Source of the DNA: Lusitaniella coriacea LEGE 07157
Lineage (GTDB): Bacteria; Cyanobacteriota; Cyanobacteriia; Cyanobacteriales; Spirulinaceae
Direction of reading: 5' to 3'
NCBI RefSeq assembly: GCF_015207425.1
Contig: NZ_JADEWZ010000024.1
Location: 1-64,000 of the forward strand
Length of the DNA: 64,000 nucleotides
Program-made: the position numbers and the translations under genes
Shown: piece after piece, positions 55,136 to 63,544 of the stretch
Layout: each line of letters opens with the position of its first letter
How positions within the stretch are numbered: position 1 is the first letter of the stretch
The notes under the pieces: model-generated
What the model was told of the DNA's origin: nothing
Database searches by the model: none
What the model saw: only the letters and a program-made list of their open reading frames with translations

Positions 55136-55693
55136 TATAGGGTCTAGGTTAACAGGTCAAGAAAAAGGAATATAAAGAGCGCGCGCCAACGCAGGCACAC
55201 CTCTTTGAAAAGACAAATTTTCTTGCAATTGAACCCAAACATTATTTGTTCTAATTCTTCCTACCGACAGATGAACCTCTCCCCAATTCATGAGAAGTTG
55301 AAGAGGAGAGCAACACAAAGTCCGAGCAAGCGACCCTCTAAAAAGCCGCAATAAATAACCCGAAACAAATTTTTCCGATCCTTAAAATACCTTAAATCTC
55401 GACAATAGAGAATATCGCAATCGACCATTTTGTAATCAGAGAAACAAATTTTCAAGACAATTCTGCTAGCCTAGACACACTATGCCGTTTTAATTGGTTC
55501 CTACAGGTTGAAGGAAGAATTTGCTAACTTAGGGAATAAAATCAAATACTCCTTCAGAACCATCAAATACCAAAATTCACAAATTGAATTAACCAAAACC
55601 TTCCAAATTGCTTACCCAATCCCCAACACGCTTAGGTTGATTGGCAAGCCGAAACTTTGTTCTTACTATCCTTCAGTTAATTTACGACTCCTT
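55136..55693. promoter_or_regulatory. spacer between priA and the sigma-factor gene
   Basis: A long region without a clear gene. The frame that precedes the sigma-factor start is open for 62 codons but its composition is not protein-like, so I regard it as 5' leader. The promoters of both divergent genes must lie here, but no motif is decisive. Confidence 0.55.
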
Positions 55694-56818
55694 ATGAATC
55701 TCGCTCAATTGAACCAAACCGACAATTTTAAAGCGACTGCAAACTCTCATTCGAGTAGAGAGGATAACTTGGGTGCATCTGATAACGATTTACCATTAGT
55801 TGATATTGAATTCTCTAATGGCGTAGAAGCTTTTGAGAAAGTGCGTGCGAGTAAATACAGCAAAACCGTTGCCGACGACACGGTAGGGGCTTTTTTCAAA
55901 GAAATGGCACGCTATCCCCTCTTAAAACCCGATGAGGAAGTGGAGTTAGCACAACACGTTAAAACTATCGTCGATATTGAAGAACAGCGACAGGAGCTTG
56001 CGGAACAATTAAAACGCAAACCCACTAAAACGGAATTAGCTCAGGCATTAGGCTTAAGCGAACGGCAACTCGAACATCAACTCTATCAGGGTCGCGTTGC
56101 CAAGCGAAAAATGATTCGCTCCAACTTGCGTCTGGTGGTTTCAATTGCTAAACGATACCTCAATCGCGGCGTTCCTTTCCTCGATCTCATTCAGGAAGGA
56201 GCCATTGGTTTGAACCGCGCAGCAGAGAAGTTTGACCCCAATAAAGGCTACAAATTTTCGACTTATGCCTACTGGTGGATTCGTCAGGCAATTACCCGAA
56301 CCATTGCCAACGATGCCAGAACCATCCGCTTGCCCATTCATATTGTAGAAAAACTCAACAAGCTCAAGAAAGCGCAGCGCACCCTCAAACAAAGGCTTCA
56401 GCGCAATCCCAAGGAAGAGGAATTAGCCAAGGAACTCGATATCAATCCCTCTCAATTGCGTCAGTTACTCCAGTTACGGCGACAGTCCTTGTCCCTCAAC
56501 CATCGCGTCGGCAAGGGAGAAGACACAGAACTTGTGGATTTGCTCGAAGATGGCGATTTGCAATTGCCCGAAGAGCAGATGAATGAAGTGATGATGCGTC
56601 AAGAGATTTGGGACGTGTTAGGGGATGTTCTCACCGAACGGGAGAAAGATGTGATCTCCTTGCGCTATGGCTTGAATGCCAGTCAACCGCACACTTTAGA
56701 GGAAGTGGGAGGAATTTTTAACCTTTCCCGCGAACGGGTGCGTCAAATTCAAAGTAAAGCGATGCGCAAGTTGCGTCGTCCTCAAGTGGCTCGCCGTCTG
56801 AAGGGATGGTTGAATTAG
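55694..56818 (+). CDS. group 2 RNA polymerase sigma-70 factor
   Basis: RpoD-like alternative sigma factor. Region 1.2 is [21 protein letters not shown]. Region 2 contains [20 protein letters not shown], then [16 protein letters not shown] and [15 protein letters not shown]. Region 4 has the helix-turn-helix [20 protein letters not shown]. From ATG 55694 the product is 374 aa, shorter than the housekeeping SigA and in line with cyanobacterial SigB/C/D/E-type factors. I do not assign the letter. Confidence 0.92.
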   Translation: MNLAQLNQTDNFKATANSHSSREDNLGASDNDLPLVDIEFSNGVEAFEKVRASKYSKTVADDTVGAFFKEMARYPLLKPDEEVELAQHVKTIVDIEEQRQELAEQLKRKPTKTELAQALGLSERQLEHQLYQGRVAKRKMIRSNLRLVVSIAKRYLNRGVPFLDLIQEGAIGLNRAAEKFDPNKGYKFSTYAYWWIRQAITRTIANDARTIRLPIHIVEKLNKLKKAQRTLKQRLQRNPKEEELAKELDINPSQLRQLLQLRRQSLSLNHRVGKGEDTELVDLLEDGDLQLPEEQMNEVMMRQEIWDVLGDVLTEREKDVISLRYGLNASQPHTLEEVGGIFNLSRERVRQIQSKAMRKLRRPQVARRLKGWLN

Positions 56819-56864
56819 ATTGGGGTTTGCTTTGAGGCTAAACTCTAAAATTATTTCCAATGGA

Positions 56865-56889
56865 GTCCGCCCAGGCGGGCTTTATTGTT
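56865..56889 (+). terminator. terminator after the sigma-factor gene
   Basis: GTCCGC (56865-56870) pairs with GCGGGC (56875-56880) across loop CCAG, followed by TTTATTGTT. The stem contains one G-T pair. It lies 46 bases after the stop codon. Confidence 0.75.
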
Positions 56890-56905
56890 GTGGCATTACG
56901 CAGTT

Positions 56906-56942
56906 AAGAGTTACGCCTGATGTCAATTATCTGAAGCCCTTG
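56906..56942. repeat. partial copy of repeat block A
   Basis: Contains GAGTTACGCCTGATGTCAA and CTGAAGCCCTTG, corresponding to block A of the repeats at 9578 and 41628-41673. No block B follows. Confidence 0.65.
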
Positions 56943-57080
56943 TGGGAGAAAGGTTAAAGGATGACTGTTGGCGCTCAACAACAATCCGTCATTTTTTCCT
57001 TGACAGACCACTACGAGAGAAATCCGTTTTTTGTCCTGTATAGAGCGCCCTTACGATATCCATTATTTTCAAGCGAGCTT

Positions 57081-57578
57081 ATGACTCAACTCAATCTCCG
57101 TTCTGCAACGCCAAAGGATATTCCCATTATTTTTTCGTTAATCCAAGCGCTGGCAAAGTACGAAAAATTGTCGGAGGAGGTGACAGGGAATGAGGATGCG
57201 TTGCGGGAACATTTATTTGGAGAGCGTCCCTATGCTGAGGTGATTTTGGCAGAGTGGGCGGGGAAAACGGCGGGTTTTGCCCTATTTTTCCCTAATTATT
57301 CCACCTTTTTAACCCAACCCGGATTGTATTTAGAGGATTTGTTTGTCGTTCCGGAGTATCGCCGTCGAGGAGTTGGGACGGCATTATTGCGTCATGTGGC
57401 GCGTTTAGCAGTGGAACGGGGAGTGGGGCGGTTAGAGTGGAGCGTGTTGAATTGGAACGAACCCGCGATCGCGCTCTACAAAAGCTTAGGGGCTGTAATA
57501 ATGGAAGAATGGCGAATTTGTCGCATTAGTGGATCGGCATTGCCCAAACTCGCACAAGGACGCGATCGCGAAGCTTGA
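57081..57578 (+). CDS. GNAT-family N-acetyltransferase (SSAT-like)
   Basis: From ATG 57081 (MTQLNLRSATPKDI) the 165 aa product has the GNAT core: LEDLFVVPEYRRRGVGTALL is motif A with the acetyl-CoA pyrophosphate loop RRRGVG, and EWSVLNWNEPAIALYKSLGA is motif B. It resembles the diamine/thialysine N-acetyltransferase branch. The frame back to 56961 looks like leader sequence. The substrate is unproven. Confidence 0.88.
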   Translation: MTQLNLRSATPKDIPIIFSLIQALAKYEKLSEEVTGNEDALREHLFGERPYAEVILAEWAGKTAGFALFFPNYSTFLTQPGLYLEDLFVVPEYRRRGVGTALLRHVARLAVERGVGRLEWSVLNWNEPAIALYKSLGAVIMEEWRICRISGSALPKLAQGRDREA

Positions 57579-57713
57579 TACAGAGAGAGCAAAGTATTGT
57601 GAGCTTCTCCCTTACCATCGTAAAATCTTAAGAGATCGTAAAATCTTAAGATACGACTACAACCTAGGCTGCGGTCTACAGTATTCTGTCCACGCATAAA
57701 TTCCCAAACTACT

Positions 57714-59303
57714 ATGGCTTTTGGCTACTTTGCCCTTGTTCTTCATGCCCATCTCCCGTTTGTTCGCCATCCAGAAAGCGATTACGTACTAGAAGAGGAA
57801 TGGCTCTTTGAAGCCATTACAGAAACCTATATTCCTCTGCTGCACGTCTTTGAAGGGTTAAAGCGGGATGGAATAGATTTCAAAATAACCATGAGCATGA
57901 CTCCTCCCTTGGTGTCGATGCTGCGCGACCCCCTCCTCCAAGACCGTTACGAAGAACATCTCTCGTTACTCGAAGAACTCGTTGCCAAAGAGATCGACCA
58001 CAACAAGCACAACGGTCATATTAAATATTTGGCGGAATACTACGCAACAGAGTTTAAGAATATTCGTAGCACTTGGGAGCGCTACGATCGCGATTTGGTT
58101 AAAGCCTTTAAGCAATTTCTCGATAGCAACAACCTAGAAATTATTACCTGCGGGGCAACACACGGTTATTTGCCCTTGATGAAAATGTATCCCCAAGCGG
58201 TCTGGGCGCAGATAAAGGTTGCTTGCGAACATTACGAAGAAAACTTTGGTCGTCCGCCAAAAGGAATTTGGTTACCGGAGTGTGCTTATTATGAAGGCGT
58301 AGAGCGAATGCTGGCGGATGCGGGTTTGCGCTACTTCATTATGGACGGACATGGTTTACTCTACGCGCGTCCCCGTCCCCGCTTTGGCAGCTACGCCCCC
58401 ATCTTCACGGAAGCTGGTGTTGCAGCCTTTGGGCGAGATCATGAATCCTCTCAACAGGTTTGGTCTTCTCAAGTGGGGTATCCCGGCGACCCGGTGTATC
58501 GCGAATTTTACAAGGATTTGGGCTGGGAGGCAGAGTACGAGTACATTAAGCCCTACATCATGCCCAACGGTCAGCGCAAGAATACGGGGATTAAGTACCA
58601 CAAAATCACCAGCCGCAATGCAGGGTTATCCGATAAGGGACTGTACGATCCCTATTGGGCGCGAGAGAAGGCGGCAGAACACGCGGGGAATTTTATGTTC
58701 AACCGCAAACAGCAAATTGAGAACTTGGCAGGAATGATGCACCGTCCGCCATTGGTGGTTTCCCCCTACGATGCGGAGTTGTTCGGTCACTGGTGGTATG
58801 AGGGTCCTTGGTTTATCGATTACCTGTTCCGCAAGTCCTGGTACGACCAAGATTCTTACGATATGACCCACTTGGCGGACTATTTGCGCGCGTGTCCCAA
58901 CCAACAGGTGTGTAAGCCTTCCCAGTCGAGTTGGGGGTATAAAGGGTTCCACGAGTATTGGTTGAATGAAACGAATGCTTGGATTTACCCCCATTTGCAC
59001 AAGGGTGCGGAACGAATGATTGAAATTAGCCATAAGGAACCCGCCGATGAGTTGCAATGGCGGGCGCTCAATCAAGCCGCGCGGGAGTTACTATTGGCAC
59101 AGTCTTCGGATTGGGCGTTTATCATGCGCACGGGAACGATGGTTCCCTATGCAGTTCGTCGGACGCGATCGCACTTGATGCGGTTTAATAAGCTTTACGA
59201 GGATTTGAATGAAGGGAAGGTGGATTCGGGATGGTTGGAGAAGGTGGAAAAGATCGATAATATTTTCCCCAATATTAACTATCGTGCTTATCGACCGTTG
59301 TAA
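57714..59303 (+). CDS. GH57-family 1,4-alpha-glucan branching enzyme
   Basis: Makes alpha-1,6 branches in glycogen. GH57 signatures: the N-terminal VLHAHLPFVRHPE and the nucleophile motif GIWLPECAYYEG with E189. The proposed acid motif PYDAELFGHWWYEG has D353. The C-terminal helical (DUF1957) part is present and the length of 529 aa is standard for this type. Stand-alone gene followed by a strong terminator. Confidence 0.93.
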   Translation: MAFGYFALVLHAHLPFVRHPESDYVLEEEWLFEAITETYIPLLHVFEGLKRDGIDFKITMSMTPPLVSMLRDPLLQDRYEEHLSLLEELVAKEIDHNKHNGHIKYLAEYYATEFKNIRSTWERYDRDLVKAFKQFLDSNNLEIITCGATHGYLPLMKMYPQAVWAQIKVACEHYEENFGRPPKGIWLPECAYYEGVERMLADAGLRYFIMDGHGLLYARPRPRFGSYAPIFTEAGVAAFGRDHESSQQVWSSQVGYPGDPVYREFYKDLGWEAEYEYIKPYIMPNGQRKNTGIKYHKITSRNAGLSDKGLYDPYWAREKAAEHAGNFMFNRKQQIENLAGMMHRPPLVVSPYDAELFGHWWYEGPWFIDYLFRKSWYDQDSYDMTHLADYLRACPNQQVCKPSQSSWGYKGFHEYWLNETNAWIYPHLHKGAERMIEISHKEPADELQWRALNQAARELLLAQSSDWAFIMRTGTMVPYAVRRTRSHLMRFNKLYEDLNEGKVDSGWLEKVEKIDNIFPNINYRAYRPL

Positions 59304-59324
59304 TTGCTAATTCTTTCTTATTTT

Positions 59325-59349
59325 CCCCCATTTTTAGGGGGATTTTTTT
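59325..59349 (+). terminator. strong intrinsic terminator after the branching-enzyme gene
   Basis: CCCCC (59325-59329) and GGGGG (59337-59341) flank the loop ATTTTTA, and seven T follow (59343-59349). The hairpin lies about 22 bases after the stop codon. Confidence 0.9.
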
Positions 59350-59562
59350 GTCCGTGGGGTTTGTTTCAACGGGAAGATATCGCATAATGAAATCAAGAGT
59401 TGGCTGTTGTCAGGAATGCTGTAATTGCGAGGCAGACAAGCAGACAAATATTTTGTTTTTTCATAGTAGTTTGCTTGATAGAGGTGGGGGTGGGCGATGC
59501 CCGACTTTTCAATATATGCTGATTCTAAAATCCATTTTAAAGTGATTGAAAGCCGAGGTTTT

Positions 59563-59630
59563 GGTGGGTTACGGTGAACACACAGGTCAACGAGGAGATA
59601 TCCATAAAATTGCCACCTAACCCACCCTAC
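59563..59630. repeat. 68-bp dispersed repeat with GTGGGTTA ends, copy 2
   Basis: Starts GGTGGGTTACGG and ends CCTAACCCACCCTAC. Reverse complement of the 25156-25222 element with scattered differences. The remaining 59350-59708 stretch holds CGTGTCCCCGCGTCTCC low-complexity sequence and no gene. Confidence 0.75.
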
Positions 59631-59708
59631 GCGAGCTTTAAAGTTGGGAATAACGTAATAAATCTCTCACCGCGTCTCCGTGTCCCCGCGTCTCCGTTTC
59701 TCCCCTTA

Positions 59709-60413
59709 TCACTGTACGCCAACAGCGCGTCCGCCAGTACCGAAGATAATCGCGCGATCGCGCGGCATGGGTTCCCAACCCACATCAAATCCCTCACTCC
59801 ACGCCAGTTTGCGTGCTTCTCGAAAGACCTTAAAACTGTCGGGACGCACGATAAAAGCGAGATAATCATTTTTGGGGTTTAGTTTTTTGAGAACTTGTTG
59901 AAAATCCGAATTGGTTTGTTGTAAGTCCTGGGGTGATTCTCCTGGTTGGTCTTCAACAGGGAGAAAGGCTAAACTTAATCCCTCACCATACAGTTTCACT
60001 TCGTAGTATTTGGTTGTGGCGCGATAATTTTGTAATTGTGCGTTTCGTTCTAGATAGCATCGGTCGTATTCTTCACGTTGTTGGCGATAGTATTCGTATA
60101 AAACCGAATCGGGGTCGCGGGAAAAGGAGGGTTCGCCACAGAAAGGTAAACTATTAATAAATTGAGCGACTTGGTTAGTTGCAGAAACGGTGTCGAGATA
60201 GGCGGCGCGATCTCCTTTGACTTCAAAAAAATGGGCGGTTTTATTACTTGTAGAAAGAAGTGGCGTGCGAATAATATTTCCTGCTTGCGCCGTAACGAGG
60301 GTAACAAACAAGCTAATAAACATCAGAACGCCAACGGTGTTGGTAAGAATGTCTAAAAACGAGTCGAGGTTTTGGGTGGGTGCGACGGATTTTCGCTGTC
60401 TTCTTCGTCTCAT
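59709..60413 (-). CDS. ExbD/MotB-like small membrane subunit, with Asp
   Basis: A basic cytosolic start (MRRRRQRKSVAP) is followed by one membrane helix beginning LDSFLDILTNTVGVLMFISL. D21 is at the position of the proton-carrying Asp of ExbD/MotB. The soluble remainder has coiled segments and ends with a module AFIVRPDSFKVFREARKLAW and EGFDVGWEP. The same module is in the upstream gene. Length 234 aa; no OmpA/peptidoglycan-binding domain is seen. It overlaps the upstream gene by 4 bases (ATGA), so the two are coupled. Confidence 0.82.
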   Translation of the reverse strand: MRRRRQRKSVAPTQNLDSFLDILTNTVGVLMFISLFVTLVTAQAGNIIRTPLLSTSNKTAHFFEVKGDRAAYLDTVSATNQVAQFINSLPFCGEPSFSRDPDSVLYEYYRQQREEYDRCYLERNAQLQNYRATTKYYEVKLYGEGLSLAFLPVEDQPGESPQDLQQTNSDFQQVLKKLNPKNDYLAFIVRPDSFKVFREARKLAWSEGFDVGWEPMPRDRAIIFGTGGRAVGVQ

Positions 60414-60871
60414 TGTGCCTCTTCTATTTTAAGCTGCCAATCGCTATCAAAGGGTTCGTAACCCAGGTCAATTCCTTCTGATTCGATTAATTCCCGAACT
60501 TGCTCAAAGACTTGAAATCCATCGGGTCTAACGGCAACAATAAAATATTCGCGATCGCGGTTATTTTTCATTTCCGTTAATAATCGACCAAAAGCAGAAC
60601 TTTTTTGACTAATTTGTTGTTCTTTGACTACGGTTTTGCTGGGATAGATAACGACGCTATCAGCACGACATTCAATATAACGCGGTTGCTTAATACGGTT
60701 CTCTCCCTGTTCGCTTTTGACGACGATTTTCACATCCTTCTGCTCGTTTAGCATTTGACTGGTAATGACAATAATTAATAAAATCAATGTCCCAATCGTG
60801 CAGGCGAGAATGGAAAGGAAAGGGAAGAGTTCGGTTTGAATGGGTTGTTTAGAAATTGAACGCCGACGCAT
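60410..60871 (-). CDS. ExbD/MotB-like small membrane subunit, Asp replaced by Ser
   Basis: Same layout as the downstream gene: basic start, one membrane helix (ELFPFLSILACTIGTLILLI) and a short soluble part ending VAVRPDGFQVFEQVRELIES, then EGIDLGYEP. At the position aligned with D21 of the downstream protein there is S20. Such a subunit would be unable to carry a proton at that site. Length 153 aa. It lies 183 bases downstream of the channel-type gene. Confidence 0.82.
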   Translation of the reverse strand: MRRRSISKQPIQTELFPFLSILACTIGTLILLIIVITSQMLNEQKDVKIVVKSEQGENRIKQPRYIECRADSVVIYPSKTVVKEQQISQKSSAFGRLLTEMKNNRDREYFIVAVRPDGFQVFEQVRELIESEGIDLGYEPFDSDWQLKIEEAQ

Positions 60872-61054
60872 AGTTTAGTGACTAATCAACAGTTTAGGAG
60901 AGATAACAATTTTCACTTTGGTAAGGTACAAAAATTGAATTTTAAGGGAATAGAGAACAGATAAATGTACTTCATAAGTCCGAAAAATGCCATAGTTAAA
61001 AGCCCAATATTTCGTAGGGTGGGCAGCGCCCACAAGCATTAAAGTAATGCTGAA

Positions 61055-62434
61055 TCAATCATCCCCTTCCATAAAAGTAATGCGTCTTGGTTTTCCAAGT
61101 TTTTGTAAAACGGGTTTAAGTTGAGTTAAATTTCCTTGAAGTTCACTTAAAACGGTTCCTAATTGATTGGTTTCTTTCAGGGAATGTAAACTATATTCCA
61201 AACCTTGTTGAAGTCGAGCGACTTCTAGGATTTGATTCGTGCATTCTTCTAAGGCATCCACTCGATTTGTCAAGGCTTGCGTCGCTTGTTCGAGTTGTTG
61301 CATAATTTGTTTTGATTGACGCGCCAACTGATTGGCAACGGCGGTTTGATTTGAAGAGATTTCCGTTAATTTTTCTTGGGTTTCTTTAACTAAATCTCTA
61401 GTTGTTTGCTGCTGACCTTCAAAGGTTGAAATGAAATCCTGACGGTCTTTTAAGGCAATTTGATTGATTTTTCCCGCTTGTTGAATCAGCTTTTCCGTCA
61501 TGTCTCGAACTTGACCGATTTCAGTAACAAAACTTTGAGCAATTTCTGAAGCGGCTTGTTGAGCGTAGTCTCGTGCGGGTTGAACCAAGGCTTCGGGTTC
61601 GGGCAAACTGTCTTGAATGGCTTGGGTGACCGATCGCGCGATCGCGCCCTCGTCCAATTCCTTAGCGCGTCCTTTTAATTTTGGTAGAACTTGCTCGTTA
61701 ATATAAACATCAATTCCCAAAAGAAATTTCGATTCAAACCGTTCGACTAAAACCACTGGAATCATCACCAAAACACTGAGTAATAGCGCCAAAAGTGTGG
61801 TGTCAAATGCCACAGCTAAACCACTTGTAACCGTGCCAATTCCTTCTTTGATTTGATCGATTTCTGCCGCTTGTTCGAGAAACCCAGAAAAGCCATTGAC
61901 TGCTCGACTAATCCCCACAACTGTCCCGATAAATCCCAGTAAAGGAATTGCCCAAACTAAAATACGTGGAATGGAATAAGAAGACTCGGAAGCACTCAGA
62001 TAAAAAGAGGAATCATCAAGGGCTAATTCTGTTGCGGTTTTCCCACTTCCCGATTCAATATAGGCTTTAATGATGCGACTACAACGAATTGCTAGCAAGT
62101 ATCCCGAATGAGATAAGGCGTATTCGAGTTTAGCGACTTGGCGAGAATCGGGATCTTCGAGAGAGATATTCGGCGGAATCCAAAGTTGTCTTAAGGCTTT
62201 AAATTCCCTTTGTATTTTAATGAATTTTAGGAGCGCGATCGCACTTGCAGTTCCTGCTAAAAAAATAACAAGAGGTTGAGTCAATCCTCTCTCATAAAGT
62301 AAAACGCCGATAAAAGTATCTTTTACCGGAAATAGCAAAATATAAATACCCACAAGAACGACACAACCAATCCCTATTGCCAATGGCATAGGAACATCTA
62401 ATTCCTGTCGTGCGTAACTGGAACTTCTCGACAT
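61055..62434 (-). CDS. MotA/TolQ/ExbB-like proton-channel protein with coiled-coil tail
   Basis: About four membrane helices: residues ~16-36, ~46-68, ~160-185 (ILVWAIPLLGFIGTVVGISR) and ~207-235 (LAVAFDTTLLALLLSVLVMI). The last two carry the ExbB/TolQ/MotA signatures, including P-x-LGFIGTVxG and GLAVAFDTTLLALL. From ~240 to 450 the protein is a long helical coiled coil (QQTTRDLVKETQEKLTEISS, then QLARQSKQIMQQLEQATQAL). Length of 459 aa is larger than ExbB. It is the first gene of a unit with two ExbD-like genes. The role of the complex is not known. Confidence 0.85.
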   Translation of the reverse strand: MSRSSSYARQELDVPMPLAIGIGCVVLVGIYILLFPVKDTFIGVLLYERGLTQPLVIFLAGTASAIALLKFIKIQREFKALRQLWIPPNISLEDPDSRQVAKLEYALSHSGYLLAIRCSRIIKAYIESGSGKTATELALDDSSFYLSASESSYSIPRILVWAIPLLGFIGTVVGISRAVNGFSGFLEQAAEIDQIKEGIGTVTSGLAVAFDTTLLALLLSVLVMIPVVLVERFESKFLLGIDVYINEQVLPKLKGRAKELDEGAIARSVTQAIQDSLPEPEALVQPARDYAQQAASEIAQSFVTEIGQVRDMTEKLIQQAGKINQIALKDRQDFISTFEGQQQTTRDLVKETQEKLTEISSNQTAVANQLARQSKQIMQQLEQATQALTNRVDALEECTNQILEVARLQQGLEYSLHSLKETNQLGTVLSELQGNLTQLKPVLQKLGKPRRITFMEGDD

Positions 62435-62818
62435 ATCAATAAAATCCTAGGGATTGACGGCTAACTCAGGTGCGATCCTAACAAATTTTGCTCTAAGCTA
62501 AGATGCGTCTAGAGTAGGGGCATAACACGGCTCTAAGTACAGGACAAAAGTTGCTGCGAATCCAATTTACGATTGAACGAGTCGGTTGGGGAGCCACTGT
62601 TTTGCTGGGGTTCCCCCCGTTGTAGCAAGTGGCGTTTGAATGTAATGAAACCCAACAGAGGCAAGACTTATAACTTTTGTTGGGTTTCGCTCTCGCTCAA
62701 CACCAACCTACAAAAACACGTTATTTCTAGGGATGAATCTTCTCGCCGCATCCCCGTGTCTCCCACTCTCCGCGTCTCCGCGTCTCCCTCAACGCACAAG
62801 ATCGAAATTGACAGACCA
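62435..62818. other. spacer with a half MITE copy
   Basis: No gene. The right end (about 62787-62821, running past 62818 into the P60 coding end) matches one end of the 85-bp MITE-like elements, including CCTCAACGCACAAGATCGA and the terminus GACAGACCACTA. The matching left end is missing, and CCGCGTCTCC low-complexity sequence lies in its place. Confidence 0.65.
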
Positions 62819-63493
62819 CTAGTGGGGTTGATAGCTGGTCATCACTCTTCCCGCACCCCATAATTGTTGGTAGTAAGCGCGACTCACCTCATTACTGTCT
62901 TCCGAAAGCTGGTCAATGCCAATTCCATCGCGTCCAATATCTTTGCCAGAACTGTGGATATATTGACCCTCTCCCAAATAAAGCGCTACATGACTCACCC
63001 TCGCGGTTTGCTGGAAAAAAATCAAATCGCCGGGACGCAATTCTTCGATTTCAATGGATTGGGTAAATGCTGCTTGCTGATAGGAATCTCTGGGTAACCA
63101 AATTCCCGAAGCCGCAAACGCCGCCTGCATCAGTCCCGAACAATCGTAATTTGGCGCGACAGTTCCACCCCACAGGTAATAATTGGGGCATTGCATGGCG
63201 GCGCGAGTAAAGGCAATGATTTGGGGAATTTTCTGCTCGATTTCTGCGCGGGAATATTTTTGGGGTTGATACGCCGTTGTTGCAGGTTGCAATGCGCTGA
63301 CACTCGAACGAGGCAACCATCCCGAATAACCATCTTCGCACAAACAAACTTCCAGGGCAGAATCGCGCACAGAAAGAAGGCATAGCTGTCGTCCCGTCGC
63401 TGCTTGGGTTACTAAATTTTCGCAGTTGGGAGATTCGTAGAGATTGAGGTTAGTTTGAAGAGAATATTCTTCGGTGGGTGATGGAGTTAGCAT
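62819..63493 (-). CDS. NlpC/P60 (C40) peptidase with N-terminal SH3-like domain
   Basis: Cell-wall endopeptidase, probably cleaving gamma-D-Glu to diamino acid bonds in peptidoglycan stem peptides. The SH3b-like domain is residues ~10-70. The catalytic domain has C118 in NYDCSGL, H168 in SHVALYLG and H180 in YIHSSG. I take ATG 63493 (MLTPSPTEEY); a GTG at 63511 would add six residues. No signal peptide is visible, as in the related cyanobacterial enzymes. The last base triplets overlap the repeat end at 62821. Confidence 0.92.
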   Translation of the reverse strand: MLTPSPTEEYSLQTNLNLYESPNCENLVTQAATGRQLCLLSVRDSALEVCLCEDGYSGWLPRSSVSALQPATTAYQPQKYSRAEIEQKIPQIIAFTRAAMQCPNYYLWGGTVAPNYDCSGLMQAAFAASGIWLPRDSYQQAAFTQSIEIEELRPGDLIFFQQTARVSHVALYLGEGQYIHSSGKDIGRDGIGIDQLSEDSNEVSRAYYQQLWGAGRVMTSYQPH

Positions 63494-63521
63494 GATGCTT
63501 GAAAGACGCACAGGTTGACAC

Positions 63522-63544
63522 TCCCCTGCCTAAAGGCGAGGGGA
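63522..63544. terminator. bulged hairpin at the transposon end
   Basis: TCCCCTGCC-TAAA-GGCGAGGGGA forms a stem with one bulged G. It overlaps the 3' end of the TnpB gene and is the type of structure found at the right end of IS200/IS605 elements and in TnpB omega RNA. The element end is probably near 63515. Confidence 0.7.

Noticed and set aside
55508-55693. 62-residue extension of the sigma factor
   Set aside because: Composition does not resemble sigma region 1.1, and ATG 55694 yields the usual group 2 length.
59709-62434. Assignment of the motor trio to Zorya defence
   Set aside because: There is an A-type channel and B-type subunits, but neither B has an OmpA-like peptidoglycan domain and no ZorC/D or ZorE is nearby.
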